A DNA stretch of 64,000 bases from Candidatus Peregrinibacteria bacterium GW2011_GWC2_39_14 (GCA_000993595.1 LBWJ01000012.1:1-64000), one strand, 5' to 3'; positions 43,600 to 52,913 are shown, counted from the first letter of the stretch. The notes: generated by a model not told the origin, from the letters alone. Made by a program: numbers and translations.

Positions 43600-43707
43600 C
43601 TCTGCGCTATTTGCGATAGGGTTTTGCTGGTCTCATTTAGCATTCTGCGTTCCGCGTACGCTGAATACGCGTCCGCTTCACTACGGACCGTAAAACTCGC
43701 TATTATT
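43600..43707 (-). ncRNA. tRNA 3' trailer element, copy C
   Basis: Directly downstream of tRNA-Lys on the minus strand: ATAGCGAGTTTT, GGTCCGTAGTGAA, hairpin GCGGACGC/GCGTACGC with loop GTATTCA (43654-43676, one mismatch), then CGGAACGC. The distal half differs from copies A and B. Confidence 0.6.
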
Positions 43708-43783
43708 TGGTGGGCCATGCAAGAATCGAACTTGCGACCGTCTCCTTAAAAGGGAGCCGCTCTACCAACTGAGCTAATGACCC
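43708..43783 (-). tRNA. tRNA-Lys(TTT)
   Basis: Acceptor GGGTCAT/ATGGCCC, D arm GCTC-AGTTGGTA-GAGC, anticodon loop CTTTTAA (anticodon TTT), T arm GCAAG-TTCGATT-CTTGC, CCA encoded. Confidence 0.96.
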
Positions 43784-43813
43784 AAATAAACTTTCCTTTC
43801 TCGTGCGTACCCT

Positions 43814-43842
43814 ATTTTATTTGCTTAAGTCCAACTTGGCAA
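43814..43842 (-). promoter_or_regulatory. tRNA-Lys promoter
   Basis: Minus strand TTGCCA (43837-43842), 17-nt spacer, TAAAAT (43814-43819). Confidence 0.6.
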
Positions 43843-43863
43843 GCCAATTTATTAGTTTAGGTT

Positions 43864-43884
43864 TGACTAGGCAAATGACTAGTC
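43864..43884 (+). promoter_or_regulatory. TGACTAG direct repeats upstream of the HTH gene
   Basis: TGACTAG occurs twice (from 43864 and 43876, 12 bp apart, about one helical turn), the second as palindromic GACTAGTC. They lie just upstream of the -10 TAAAAT (43887-43892), a good place for an autoregulatory operator of the HTH protein. Confidence 0.45.
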
Positions 43885-43898
43885 GCTAAAATGAACTT

Positions 43899-44456
43899 AT
43901 GAAAAATGAAATGCAGAACTTTATTTCACTTCAGGAAGCCGCATCTTTAAGCAAAAAGGCTGAACAAACGATCAGACGTGCAATTAAGGCAAAAAAGATC
44001 GGCGTGAAGAGACAAAAAACTCCGCAAGGTTTTGTATACCTGGTTGATAAGGCGGATGTTACCAAATTGTATAACTGCGAAGAGAGTAATATAAAAGAGA
44101 AAAAAACTGTTTCGGCTAGTCAGACGACCAGTCGCGAGACTAGTCAGTCGGATAGTCAAGAAAATATCGGTTTGAATAGTCAAAATAAAAAAACGACCAG
44201 TCAAAAAACTTCAAAAAAATCGACTAGTCAAAAGGGCACGGAGGTCATAGAAAAGAGCAATACCGAACTTTCCGTCGACTATACAGCTATGATGGAGTTT
44301 CAAAAACTTTTAACGGGCATAGTCGAACAACACCAGCGAGAAAGAGAACATTCGGGAAGATTTATGAAAGAGCTTCAAGACAAAGTCATGTTTCTTGAAC
44401 ATCAAGTTATGCAACTTCAAGCTCCTAAGAAAAAATGGTTCCAAGTTTGGAAATAA
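43899..44456 (+). CDS. MerR-like HTH protein with TSQ-rich linker and coiled coil
   Basis: 185 aa. N-terminal winged HTH of excisionase/MerR type (residues 7-55, FISLQEAASLSKKAEQTIRRAIKAKKI...FVYLVDKADV). A Ser/Thr/Gln/Lys-rich linker (about 65-118) with repeated TSQ units follows, then a C-terminal coiled coil (about 125-178). The TSQ units are often coded by ACTAGTCAA, so the gene contains many ACTAGTC strings like those in its own upstream region. TAAAAT (43887-43892) ends exactly six bases before the ATG: leaderless. Confidence 0.8.
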   Translation: MKNEMQNFISLQEAASLSKKAEQTIRRAIKAKKIGVKRQKTPQGFVYLVDKADVTKLYNCEESNIKEKKTVSASQTTSRETSQSDSQENIGLNSQNKKTTSQKTSKKSTSQKGTEVIEKSNTELSVDYTAMMEFQKLLTGIVEQHQREREHSGRFMKELQDKVMFLEHQVMQLQAPKKKWFQVWK

Positions 44457-44482
44457 ATTTGTATTTATTAATAATATAAAAT

Positions 44483-47197
44483 ATGACAAACACACAAGAC
44501 ACAACCTCAATGAAGGCTGCGAGCGTTTCGTCTACTAAAAATTTAACTAAACACGAGCACACTATGACAAACTCAAAAATGATCTACGCATTCGAAGAAG
44601 GAAATAAAGACATGAAAACTCTGCTTGGTGGAAAGGGTGCAAATTTGGCTGAAATGACAAATCTTGGCTTGCCTGTGCCACCCGGATTCACGATCACGAC
44701 TGACATGTGCAACTATTATCTTGAAAATAACTCCTTGCCTGAAACGTTTGATGCGATGTTAAATGAAAGAATTGCGGAGCTGGAAGCAAAGCTTGGCAAG
44801 AAATTTGGAGATATAAAAAATCCTTTATTGGTTAGCGTTAGAAGTGGCGCCGCAATTTCTATGCCCGGCATGATGGATACGATTTTGAACCTTGGATTAA
44901 ACGACGAAGCAGTCGAAGGATTGGCTTTAAAAACGCAAAATCCACGCTTTTCTTATGATTCGTATCGAAGATTTATACAAATGTTTTCTGATGTTGTCCT
45001 TGGAGTTGATCATGAACATTTTGAAGAAGAAATCGATAAAATTAAACGCGCAAAAGGCGTAAAACTGGATACGGAGCTTACTGCCGAAGATTTGAAAAAT
45101 TTGATTGTCGAATATAAAAAAGTAATAAAATCTCACATTGGAACCGACTTCCCACAAGAACCTTTAAAGCAAATGAAACTCGCGATTGAGGCTGTGTTTA
45201 AATCTTGGAACAATTCACGCGCGATTCATTATAGAAGAATTAACAGAGTTACGAATATAAAAGGTACGGCTGTGAATATTCAAGCAATGGTTTTTGGAAA
45301 TATGGGCGACACAAGCGGCACGGGCGTTTGCTTCACAAGAAATCCTGCGACAGGTGAAAAGAAGTTCTATGGAGAATTCTTGATGAATGCGCAGGGCGAA
45401 GATGTTGTTGCGGGCATCAGGACGCCACAATCAATCGATCAATTAGCTGAAGTTATGCCAAAAAGCTATGCACAACTTCTTGAAATTCAAGCAAAACTCG
45501 AAAAACATTATCGCGATATGCAGGATATGGAATTCACAATTGAAGATGGCAGACTCTTTATTTTGCAGACCAGAAACGGAAAGAGAACGGCTCAAGCTGC
45601 AATTCGAATTGCATCTGAAATGATTAAAGAAGGTGTTATTAGTGAAGATGAAGCGGTTATGCGAATTGATCCTTATATATTAGACAGCTTGCTTCACCCA
45701 ACAATCGATCCAAAAGCAAAGAAAAATGTTGTTGCAAAAGGTTTGCCTGCAAGTCCCGGCGCATGTACTGGAAAAGTCGTTTTTTCCGCAGATGATGCCG
45801 TCATTTGGACTAATAAAAAAGAAAAAGTTATTTTAGTTCGCAAAGAAACAACGCCTGAAGATATTCACGGAATGAATGTTGCGGAAGGAATTTTGACATC
45901 GATGGGTGGAATGACATCGCACGCGGCGCTCGTTTGCCGTGGCATGGGCAAGCCATGTGTTGCGGGCTGTAGCGCGATCTCTGTTGATAAAAATACAAAG
46001 ACTGTAAAAATTGGTGATGTTGTTGTTAATGAAGGCGAAATCATTAGTCTTGATGGCGCAACCGGAAGTGTGATCCTTGGAGAAGTCGCAATGGTTAAAG
46101 CCGGTGTCAGCGGAGACTTTGGAATTATTATGGGATTTGCGGATCGAGAAAGAAAATTACGCGTTAGAACAAATGTTGATACTCCTTTTGATGCAAAAGT
46201 TGCCATGGATTTTGGAGCTGAGGGAGTTGGACTTTGCCGCACAGAACACATGTTTTTTCAAGAAGGAAGAATTGATAATGTTCGCGAAATGATTATGTCA
46301 AAAAGTGAAGAGGGACGAAGAAAAGCACTCGCAAAACTACTTCCTTATCAACGTGAAGATTTTGTTGGAATATTTGAAGTGATGACCGGATTGCCTGTTA
46401 CCGTTCGCCTTCTTGATCCACCTCTTCATGAATTTTTACCTGAAAAAGAAGCAAAAATTCGAGAACTTTCTGAAAGAATGAATGTTAGCTTTGATGATTT
46501 GATGTCTGTTATTTCCAGCTTGCACGAAATAAACCCAATGCTTGGACACAGAGGATGTCGCTTGGGAATCACATATCCGGAGATCTATGAAATGCAGGCG
46601 CAAGCAATTATTGAAGCCGGAATTGAAGCGAGCAGAAAAGGCGCGGTCGTTAAAGTTGAAATTGAAATTCCTTTGGTCGCGAATTTGAATGAATTTAAAG
46701 CTATGAAAGAGCTTGTTCTTAATGTTATTGCGAAATACAAAGATGCAATAACTTTTGATTATAAAATCGGTACAATGATCGAATTGCCACGCGCATGTTT
46801 GATTGCGGACAAATTGGCTGAGATTGCGGATTTCTTCTCATTCGGAACAAATGATCTCACGCAAACGACTTATGGAATCTCACGTGATGATGTTGGAAAA
46901 TTTATGGGCGCATATATTGATAAAGGTATTTTTGAACGCGATCCTTCGGAATCTATTGATAAAGAAGGTGTTGGCGAACTTATGAAAATGGCTGTAAATA
47001 AAGCACGAAGCGTCAAACCTGGTATTGATATCGGAATATGCGGCGAACACGGCGGAGATCCGGATTCTGTTAAATTCTGTCATGAAATTGGATTGAATTA
47101 TGTCAGTTGCTCACCTTATAGAGTGCCAATCGCAAGACTTTCCGCAGGACAGGCAAGCATAAAAGATAAGGGAGTGAAGGCGTCGAGCACGACGTAG
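44483..47197 (+). CDS. ppdK: Pyruvate phosphate dikinase
   Basis: Interconverts pyruvate + ATP + Pi and PEP + AMP + PPi. 904 aa. N-terminal ATP-grasp domain (LLGGKGANLAEM, SVRSGAAISMPGMMDTILNLG), central phospho-His domain (GGMTSHAALVCRGMGKPCVAG), C-terminal TIM barrel with GVGLCRTEHMF, HRGCRLGI and the GICGEHGGDP motif with its catalytic Cys. Two starts are possible: the 5' ATG adds a 32-residue Thr/Ser-rich extension before MIYAFEEGNKD, where homology begins. With eno and serine dehydratase it links the PEP and pyruvate pools. Confidence 0.97.
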   Translation: MTNTQDTTSMKAASVSSTKNLTKHEHTMTNSKMIYAFEEGNKDMKTLLGGKGANLAEMTNLGLPVPPGFTITTDMCNYYLENNSLPETFDAMLNERIAELEAKLGKKFGDIKNPLLVSVRSGAAISMPGMMDTILNLGLNDEAVEGLALKTQNPRFSYDSYRRFIQMFSDVVLGVDHEHFEEEIDKIKRAKGVKLDTELTAEDLKNLIVEYKKVIKSHIGTDFPQEPLKQMKLAIEAVFKSWNNSRAIHYRRINRVTNIKGTAVNIQAMVFGNMGDTSGTGVCFTRNPATGEKKFYGEFLMNAQGEDVVAGIRTPQSIDQLAEVMPKSYAQLLEIQAKLEKHYRDMQDMEFTIEDGRLFILQTRNGKRTAQAAIRIASEMIKEGVISEDEAVMRIDPYILDSLLHPTIDPKAKKNVVAKGLPASPGACTGKVVFSADDAVIWTNKKEKVILVRKETTPEDIHGMNVAEGILTSMGGMTSHAALVCRGMGKPCVAGCSAISVDKNTKTVKIGDVVVNEGEIISLDGATGSVILGEVAMVKAGVSGDFGIIMGFADRERKLRVRTNVDTPFDAKVAMDFGAEGVGLCRTEHMFFQEGRIDNVREMIMSKSEEGRRKALAKLLPYQREDFVGIFEVMTGLPVTVRLLDPPLHEFLPEKEAKIRELSERMNVSFDDLMSVISSLHEINPMLGHRGCRLGITYPEIYEMQAQAIIEAGIEASRKGAVVKVEIEIPLVANLNEFKAMKELVLNVIAKYKDAITFDYKIGTMIELPRACLIADKLAEIADFFSFGTNDLTQTTYGISRDDVGKFMGAYIDKGIFERDPSESIDKEGVGELMKMAVNKARSVKPGIDIGICGEHGGDPDSVKFCHEIGLNYVSCSPYRVPIARLSAGQASIKDKGVKASSTT

Positions 47198-47199
47198 AA

Positions 47200-48057
47200 T
47201 TATTTTATCGTATCGCCCCAACCAAGCTTGTGCCTTAAAGTGGAATAGAAATTTGTGTCTCTTCTGCGAAGAAATGTGATTGATTCAGTTGTGCGTTTTA
47301 CGACGATTCTGTCGCCGAATTGAATTTGAAATGAGTCTTGACCATCGACGGTTAAGCGAACTTCGGTTTGAAGTGGTTTTCTGCCTGAAAGTTCGATTTT
47401 TATTGTTCTTGTGTCCGGAATTATGATTGGACGCATTGAAAGAGATGAAGACATCATTGGAGTGATAACGAAAGCTCTGAGCCTTGGGTGAATAATTGAG
47501 CCACCGGCTGAAAGACTGTGACCGGTTGAACCGGTTGTTGTGCCGACAATCACTCCATCGCCACGAAATTCCGACATTAATTTGTCGCCTACTTGAATGT
47601 TCAAATTTAAAAGCCTTGCAAATGGGCCTTGGTTTATTACCGCATCATTAAGTGCGTAGGATTTAAAAACACTACGAGTGCCACGAAAAATTTCAACTTT
47701 TAAGAGCCTTCTTCTGTCTCTTTTGCAATCCCCTTTTATAAAATTTTTGAGATCATTTTCTACGCCTTCAGGCGTTGTTTCAGCCAAAAAACCGACATTA
47801 CCCATGTGGACACCAAGCATGTATGGTTTTCTTTTTAATCCGGCAATCGTACGTGCAACTTTTAAGACGGTTCCGTCGCCGCCAAGCGTCAAAATTAAGT
47901 CGCATTTTTCAAGAAATTTCTTGTCCGCAACTTCACTTGTATAAACAAGTTTGCACTTGCAAGATTCGAGCATTTTTTGCAGATTTTTTATAAAATCAGC
48001 ACGTTCGATAAATTCTTTCTTTCCAATTATTCCAATATTTTTAATTAGTCTGCTCAT
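47200..48057 (-). CDS. nadK: NAD kinase
   Basis: Phosphorylates NAD to NADP. 285 aa. Signature GGDGTVLK (about residues 59-66), NE/D-type loop ALNDAVI, and the Gly-rich TTTGSTGHSLSAGGSIIHP. The ATG overlaps the stop of the upstream glycosyltransferase gene (ATGA). Its last codons end 2 nt from the convergent ppdK. Confidence 0.95.
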   Translation of the reverse strand: MSRLIKNIGIIGKKEFIERADFIKNLQKMLESCKCKLVYTSEVADKKFLEKCDLILTLGGDGTVLKVARTIAGLKRKPYMLGVHMGNVGFLAETTPEGVENDLKNFIKGDCKRDRRRLLKVEIFRGTRSVFKSYALNDAVINQGPFARLLNLNIQVGDKLMSEFRGDGVIVGTTTGSTGHSLSAGGSIIHPRLRAFVITPMMSSSLSMRPIIIPDTRTIKIELSGRKPLQTEVRLTVDGQDSFQIQFGDRIVVKRTTESITFLRRRDTNFYSTLRHKLGWGDTIK

Positions 48058-49130
48058 GTGATTTTTTTGAATAATTTAATTAATTTTTGTGCGGACGATT
48101 TGTATGAAAATTTTCGCGATTGAATATGCCCCTCTGCGACTAGTCTACGTTTTAAATCTTGATTAGTCAAAACAGATTTTATGGCTTCTGCAAGCTCGTG
48201 CACGTCGTTTGGATTTATGAGCAAACCTGCAGAGCCAATGACTTCCGGCATTGAAGAAACGTTTGACGAAATAACGGGGCAATCGCACTGCATCGCTTCG
48301 AGCGGCGGGATTCCAAAACCTTCATATAAAGATGGAAAAATAAATACTTCTGCGGAATTATAATACTGAATGAGATCTTTTTCGGTAGCGTATCCTTTGA
48401 AAATAATTCGCTCAGATTCGTGCTTTTTGAAACTCCAACCCTTGCCGCCAATTATGACTAGTCGAAGTGCTGGAAATGTTTTACTTATGAGGTTGAATGC
48501 GTCTATAAGTTTTTCAAAATTTTTGCGCGGCTCGAGCGTTCCGACACCAAGGATATATTTGAAATTTTCCAGATTTTTTTGTTCGGTCGGCGAAAGTTTT
48601 TTGAAATTTTCAGATGCGGCGCATGGGATTATTGTGATTTTTTCAGATAAATTTTTGATCTTTTTTGCAAAAAGTTTTATCAAATCCGATTCTGTGCTTT
48701 TTGAAATCGTGATAATGCTTGTGGCTTTTTTAAGCGCTTTTTTGAGAGTTAGCTTTTCAATTAAAACGGCTTTTCGATTGTGTTTTACAGGAAATAAAAA
48801 TGCGACTAAATCGTGAACCGTAATAATTGTTTTTAAATTTTTTGGCGCAAGTGCGGGAATTATAAAACTCGTTAAAGCTAAAAATAAATCTGGCTTTTCA
48901 CACTTTAAATCGCGCAAAACCTTTAGATGCCAGAATATGGATTTGCTTTTTATTAAGCGAAATTCGATGTTTTTGAAATTTGGGAAATCGGATGGGGTTG
49001 AATCGGTATATAAAATATATTGATTATGTGCGTCTTGTTCGAAAACGTTTTTCATCAAATTATAAGCAAACCAACCTTTACCTGTTTTATCTTTCTTTGA
49101 AGCTTCGCGAAAGTCGACTGCAATTTTCAT
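48054..49130 (-). CDS. GT4 family glycosyltransferase
   Basis: 358 aa, GT-B fold. Acceptor half begins MKIAVDFREASKKDKTGKGWFAY; donor half shows ILGVGTLEPRKNFEKLIDAF and the E-x7-E motif in FIFPSLYEGFGIPPLEAMQCDCPVIS. Sugar and acceptor cannot be told from sequence. The start at 49130 is chosen because homology begins there and a TATAAT (49137-49142) ends exactly six bases upstream (leaderless). Coupled to nadK. Confidence 0.92.
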   Translation of the reverse strand: MKIAVDFREASKKDKTGKGWFAYNLMKNVFEQDAHNQYILYTDSTPSDFPNFKNIEFRLIKSKSIFWHLKVLRDLKCEKPDLFLALTSFIIPALAPKNLKTIITVHDLVAFLFPVKHNRKAVLIEKLTLKKALKKATSIITISKSTESDLIKLFAKKIKNLSEKITIIPCAASENFKKLSPTEQKNLENFKYILGVGTLEPRKNFEKLIDAFNLISKTFPALRLVIIGGKGWSFKKHESERIIFKGYATEKDLIQYYNSAEVFIFPSLYEGFGIPPLEAMQCDCPVISSNVSSMPEVIGSAGLLINPNDVHELAEAIKSVLTNQDLKRRLVAEGHIQSRKFSYKSSAQKLIKLFKKIT

Positions 49131-49153
49131 GATGCAATTATAACAGAACAAGG

Positions 49154-49168
49154 TTACCTCCGTCCCTA
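49154..49168 (-). repeat. REP-like repeat upstream of the glycosyltransferase gene
   Basis: GGGACGGAGGTAACC on the minus strand, a member of the GGGACGGAGGCAATTTT family, 23 nt upstream of the ATG. Confidence 0.45.
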
Positions 49169-49223
49169 TCTTTACTTTAATTAGATTTACGGTATTATTT
49201 ATTTGGATTTAATCAAAATTACT

Positions 49224-49859
49224 ATGCCTACAAAAAGATTATCTCAAATCATATCCGAGATGCCTTTTGAAAATAAACTTATCGCTCTTGGAGGGCTTAT
49301 CACAGCCTTAAGCGTATTTTTGCCTTGGTATCAGGATATTGACGCGTTTAAAACCGGCGACAGGTTTTTTGGAATAACAGGTCCGCTTTATTTGATTGGA
49401 GTCATCATGCTTTTGCTTGGAACCGGGACTGTTTTGACCATGATTTCTCAAAAATGGAAAGATAAAGTCGCAAGACTTGGAATTGAATTGCCAATGGCAC
49501 ATATTATGGTTGCAGCGTTTGATCTATTCTTGCTCGTTCTTGCGAATTCCGTTTATTTTCATGCAAAATTTGGCGTAAATATCATGCTGAAAGAATTTAG
49601 ATTTGGAATGGTTGCGGCGTTTATCGGTGTTGGGTTTATGCTGATTGGTGGAATATTTGAAAGAAGAAAAACTGACATTAAATGGGATACAAAAGCCGAA
49701 TCAAAACCATTGATTGATATTACGGAAACAAGACAACATACAAGTTTGAACAATAATGTTGCTGAAAATGTTGTTGAAGAAGAAAAAGTTGTTGACATTG
49801 AAACTGCAATGAAACAATCAGAGAATGTCGATCAAGATTCAAGATACCCAAACATGTAA
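49224..49859 (+). CDS. Hypothetical membrane protein, 211 aa
   Basis: Four membrane segments (about residues 20-38, 50-72, 90-110 and 127-148) then an acidic soluble tail of about 60 residues. I took the ATG at 49224; a TTG seven codons upstream is the alternative. No family recognised. Confidence 0.75.
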   Translation: MPTKRLSQIISEMPFENKLIALGGLITALSVFLPWYQDIDAFKTGDRFFGITGPLYLIGVIMLLLGTGTVLTMISQKWKDKVARLGIELPMAHIMVAAFDLFLLVLANSVYFHAKFGVNIMLKEFRFGMVAAFIGVGFMLIGGIFERRKTDIKWDTKAESKPLIDITETRQHTSLNNNVAENVVEEEKVVDIETAMKQSENVDQDSRYPNM

Positions 49860-49862
49860 AAC

Positions 49863-49922
49863 ACAAGGTTCGATTTACAATTTACATTCAATTTTTAAAA
49901 TTCAATTATCAATAATCAAAAT
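49863..49922 (+). repeat. CAATTTAC-type AT-rich repeat, copy 5
   Basis: GATTTACAATTTACATTCAATT, then AAATTCAATTATCAATAATC, filling the gap between two genes. Confidence 0.65.
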
Positions 49923-49927
49923 TTAGT

Positions 49928-50173
49928 ATGACGAGAGAGGAAGACAACTGGGGAGGGATAGTGTTTTACTGCAAAGATTGCGAGAAAATCGTACAAGCGG
50001 ATCGTGCGTTTGGAAAAAAATATGTTTATAAATGTCGAATTTGCAAAACTAAAAATGTGGCTTTTGGAACGGAAAAAAGCATTGCCACATACTTTCACAT
50101 AGAAGAGGAAGCGCCAAAGGTTGAAGTCGCAAAAGATTCAAAGCCGGTGCCGGTTGAAAATGCAGCAAAATAG
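49928..50173 (+). CDS. Small zinc-ribbon protein, 81 aa
   Basis: Residues 14-41 contain two C-x2-C knuckles (YCKDCEKIV and KCRICKTKN), a zinc ribbon, followed by a basic stretch and an acidic/Pro tail. Possibly an RNA/DNA- or protein-binding factor. A weak terminator-like stem ACGTGC/GCACGT with T-rich tail lies at 50227-50260, before recA. Confidence 0.8.
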   Translation: MTREEDNWGGIVFYCKDCEKIVQADRAFGKKYVYKCRICKTKNVAFGTEKSIATYFHIEEEAPKVEVAKDSKPVPVENAAK

Positions 50174-50226
50174 ACAAAATACAGTTTAGAATAATGTTAA
50201 GATCTGTTTAGAAAAATTTAATAAAC

Positions 50227-50260
50227 ACGTGCTAGAATTAGTGCACGTTTGTTTTGTTTG
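50227..50260 (+). terminator. Weak terminator between the zinc-ribbon gene and recA
   Basis: ACGTGC (50227-50232), 10-nt loop, GCACGT (50243-50248), then TTGTTTTGTTTG. Confidence 0.4.
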
Positions 50261-50264
50261 TCTT

Positions 50265-50280
50265 ATTTATGCGCATAAAT
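50265..50280. repeat. 16-bp perfect palindrome upstream of recA
   Basis: ATTTATGC followed by its complement GCATAAAT, 18 bp upstream of the recA -35. The lexA promoter also has an inverted repeat just upstream, with a different sequence. Possible site for a second regulator. Confidence 0.5.
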
Positions 50281-50298
50281 ACGTACTTTGAAAATTCT

Positions 50299-50328
50299 AT
50301 TGACAGGTGAGTATACGCTCACCTATAC
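50299..50328 (+). promoter_or_regulatory. recA promoter with putative LexA (SOS) box
   Basis: TTGACA (50299-50304), 18-nt spacer, TATACT (50323-50328). AGGTGAG-TATACG-CTCACCT (50304-50323) fills the spacer, differing from the lexA box in one base of 20. Confidence 0.88.
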
Positions 50329-50376
50329 TTGGTCTACAAAATAAATATATAATTTTATCCTCTAAACAAATTCATT

Positions 50377-51456
50377 ATGGCGGAACCAAAACAACATTCA
50401 CAAAGCGCTGCAGATGATGCGGCGGCAGAAATGTCCGGTGGAAAACAAAAAGCAATTGAACTCGCTCTCAGCCAGATCGAAAAAAACTTTGGCAAAGGCG
50501 CAATCATGCGCATGGGCGAAGGAAAAAGAATAGCAATTGAAACTATCAGCACCGGTTCAATGTCTCTTGATATTGCGCTTGGTGGCGGAATACCACGCGG
50601 ACGCGTTATTGAAATTTTTGGACCTGAAAGCTCAGGAAAAACAACTTTATCATTACACGTTATCGCGGAAGCACAAAAACATGGCGGAACAGCGGCCTTT
50701 ATTGACGCTGAACATGCGCTTGATCCTGTTTATGCGGAGAGAATCGGAGTTAAAGTTAAGGACTTGCTCGTTTCTCAGCCGGATAGCGGTGAACAAGCGC
50801 TTGAGATTACGGAAACATTGGTACGTTCAAACGCAGTTGATGTGATCGTGGTGGACTCTGTTGCAGCATTGGTGCCAAAAGCTGAAATTGAAGGTGATAT
50901 GGGCGATGCACACATGGGTCTTCAAGCAAGACTCATGAGCCAAGCTTTACGCAAGCTCACGGCTGCAATCTCAAAGTCTAAAACTTCGGTTATCTTTATT
51001 AACCAAATAAGAATGAAGCTTGGAATTTTATTTGGCAATCCGGAAACGACTCCGGGTGGAAATGCCTTGAAATTCTATTCTTCTGTCAGAATGGATATTC
51101 GAAATATTGGTAAAATTGACGCCGGAACAGGCGATGCAAAGGAAATTTTGGGTATAAAAGTGCGCGTGAAAATCGTTAAAAATAAGGTCGCGCCACCTTT
51201 TAGAATGGCTGAATTCGACATTATGTACAACAAAGGAATTAACTATTTTGGCGACATGCTTGATCTTGCTACAAAATATGAAATCACAAGACGTGCAGGT
51301 GCTATTTATAGCTATAAAGAACAAAAAATTGGACTTGGAAGAGATAATTCAATCGCGGCGCTTGCCGGAAATGCCAAGCTTTCCAAAGAAATAGAAAAGG
51401 AAATCCTGAAAATGGCTGATTCTATGAAGATTGGCGGCAAAACCGAAAACGTCTAG
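50377..51456 (+). CDS. recA: Recombinase RecA
   Basis: 359 aa. Walker [10 protein letters not shown] (residues 82-90), Walker [18 protein letters not shown], loop L2 with [28 protein letters not shown]. Promotes strand exchange and LexA autocleavage. The leader is about 42 nt and the promoter carries the SOS box. The stop overlaps the recX start by one base (TAGTG). Confidence 0.98.
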   Translation: MAEPKQHSQSAADDAAAEMSGGKQKAIELALSQIEKNFGKGAIMRMGEGKRIAIETISTGSMSLDIALGGGIPRGRVIEIFGPESSGKTTLSLHVIAEAQKHGGTAAFIDAEHALDPVYAERIGVKVKDLLVSQPDSGEQALEITETLVRSNAVDVIVVDSVAALVPKAEIEGDMGDAHMGLQARLMSQALRKLTAAISKSKTSVIFINQIRMKLGILFGNPETTPGGNALKFYSSVRMDIRNIGKIDAGTGDAKEILGIKVRVKIVKNKVAPPFRMAEFDIMYNKGINYFGDMLDLATKYEITRRAGAIYSYKEQKIGLGRDNSIAALAGNAKLSKEIEKEILKMADSMKIGGKTENV

Positions 51457-52157
51457 TGTCAACATTAAAAAAGATTTTCATGTTGAACTCCTATAAGAGA
51501 TTTGGTAAAAAGGCTAAGCATTGTTCGGGGACTGTGAGTGAGGGGTCCCCGAACTTTTCTAAATATGGTGCGGGCGAGCCTGGCTCGGGCGAATTTGCAA
51601 AATGGCAATATGAAAAACTTATGGGATATGCTTTGTTTTTACTTGGCATAAGGCGTTTAACTAGTCAGGAGATGGTTTTGCGCTTAAGAAAGCGACTAAA
51701 GAAGTACGGGCGTGCGGCGGGAAATGGCGAAAATATTGACGATGTGGCTGAAAATGCAAATGGCGCTGACGCGGAAGATTCGGCAAAAAAAACTGCGGTG
51801 GCAAATGAAACGGCTATAGAAAAAGTTATTGAGCGACTTAAGGAGCTGAAATATATAAATGATACGGAATATTTAAGTGACTTTGTTGAAAATCGGCTTA
51901 AATTAAAGCCAAAGGGAGTGCGTGGAATGAAATTTGAGCTCATGAAAAAAGGCATAAAAAATGAAGATATTGATAAATATTTTTCTGAAAATGAGATTGA
52001 TGAAACTGGAATCGCGCTTGATCTTGCGGAAAGAAAAATGAAAAGCTTGGCGCGCGTTCCAAAAGATAAACAAAAATCCCGATTAATAATGTTTTTGACT
52101 TCCAGGGGGTTTAAGGGGCAAACTGTATATGACATAATTGACAAGCTTTTTAATTAA
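51456..52157 (+). CDS. recX: RecX regulatory protein, enlarged
   Basis: RecX-type three-helix repeats: YALFLLGIRRLTSQEMVLRLRKRL (about 56-80), then IERLKELKYINDTEYLSDFVENRL, and RLIMFLTSRGFKGQTVYDIIDKL at the end. RecX inhibits RecA filaments. At 233 aa it is longer than the usual 150-200: an N-terminal extension of about 50 residues and an acidic Ala/Asn insertion (about 86-117) after the first repeat. Starts at a GTG sharing one base with the recA stop; an ATG eight codons in is possible. Confidence 0.88.
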   Translation: MSTLKKIFMLNSYKRFGKKAKHCSGTVSEGSPNFSKYGAGEPGSGEFAKWQYEKLMGYALFLLGIRRLTSQEMVLRLRKRLKKYGRAAGNGENIDDVAENANGADAEDSAKKTAVANETAIEKVIERLKELKYINDTEYLSDFVENRLKLKPKGVRGMKFELMKKGIKNEDIDKYFSENEIDETGIALDLAERKMKSLARVPKDKQKSRLIMFLTSRGFKGQTVYDIIDKLFN

Positions 52158-52171
52158 TTAACCAAAAAAAT

Positions 52172-52816
52172 ATGGACAATAAAAATTTGAAAACTGATCA
52201 GGAGTGCGGATGTGGAGGTTGCGGATGCGACAAAGAGCCGGGACAAGGCGGCTATAAATCGAACAAAATTGTTTCGATAATTATCGTAATCGTCTTAATT
52301 GGAATAATCGCCGTGGGAATGTTTTTTACGAAAAAAGGTGAAGAGAATGCGGCAATCGACGCCGTGAAAACTGAAACAAATAGTGCGGTGCCGCCACAAA
52401 CAAATGAAAATGGTGCGATAATTGATACGCTTAAAGTTGTCGGTGATCATCTTGAAGGCGAAACTGATGCTATTGGATATTTGGTTGTTAAAAAGCAAGA
52501 ATTATTTGGCGAGATGACAAATAGCGCGTTTTTTGCACTTTCAGGAAAGACATCACCGGTTTTGACGGATTGGATAGACTCTAAAGTTAAAAGCGGAAAC
52601 TCGATAAACTTAATTGATGGCTACCACATGCTTGGAATTGGATGCGATGCCGGCACGAAAATAAGCAGCCCCTGGATGAAAGAAGTTGCGGGTGAAGAAT
52701 ATACAAAATTGAAAGCTGCTTCTGAAGCAAGTCCGATTACGGTAAAAATGATTTTCGTTGATCCGCCGGACGCTGGAGGGGCGTGCCTGAGCTATGTTAA
52801 GGAAATGAAATTTTAA
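52172..52816 (+). CDS. Membrane-anchored protein with N-terminal Cys cluster
   Basis: 214 aa. The first 20 residues contain four Cys in CGCGGCGC, before a single membrane segment (about 32-52). The outer domain (about 75-214) is unassigned and has two late Cys (IGCDAG, GACLSY). The N-terminal cysteines, in the cytoplasm, may bind a metal or an Fe-S cluster (inference). Confidence 0.75.
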   Translation: MDNKNLKTDQECGCGGCGCDKEPGQGGYKSNKIVSIIIVIVLIGIIAVGMFFTKKGEENAAIDAVKTETNSAVPPQTNENGAIIDTLKVVGDHLEGETDAIGYLVVKKQELFGEMTNSAFFALSGKTSPVLTDWIDSKVKSGNSINLIDGYHMLGIGCDAGTKISSPWMKEVAGEEYTKLKAASEASPITVKMIFVDPPDAGGACLSYVKEMKF

Positions 52817-52817
52817 A

Positions 52818-52913
52818 ATGTCCGGTCTTGCAACGCCTTTCGTCGTACTCCCTGCGGTGATAATTGCTCCAATTATAATAACTTTAATAATAAAAAATTC
52901 GGAGAAAAAATAG
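52818..52913 (+). CDS. 31-aa single-pass membrane peptide
   Basis: ATG one base after the previous stop; encodes MSGLATPFVVLPAVIIAPI... with one hydrophobic helix of about 20 residues and a Lys-rich end. The coupling and composition resemble small accessory subunits of membrane complexes. Confidence 0.5.
   Translation: MSGLATPFVVLPAVIIAPIIITLIIKNSEKK

Noticed and set aside
44100..44240. CRISPR-like short repeats
   Set aside because: The ACTAGTC repeats are irregularly spaced, in frame, and encode a TSQ-rich linker. No cas genes or constant spacers are present.
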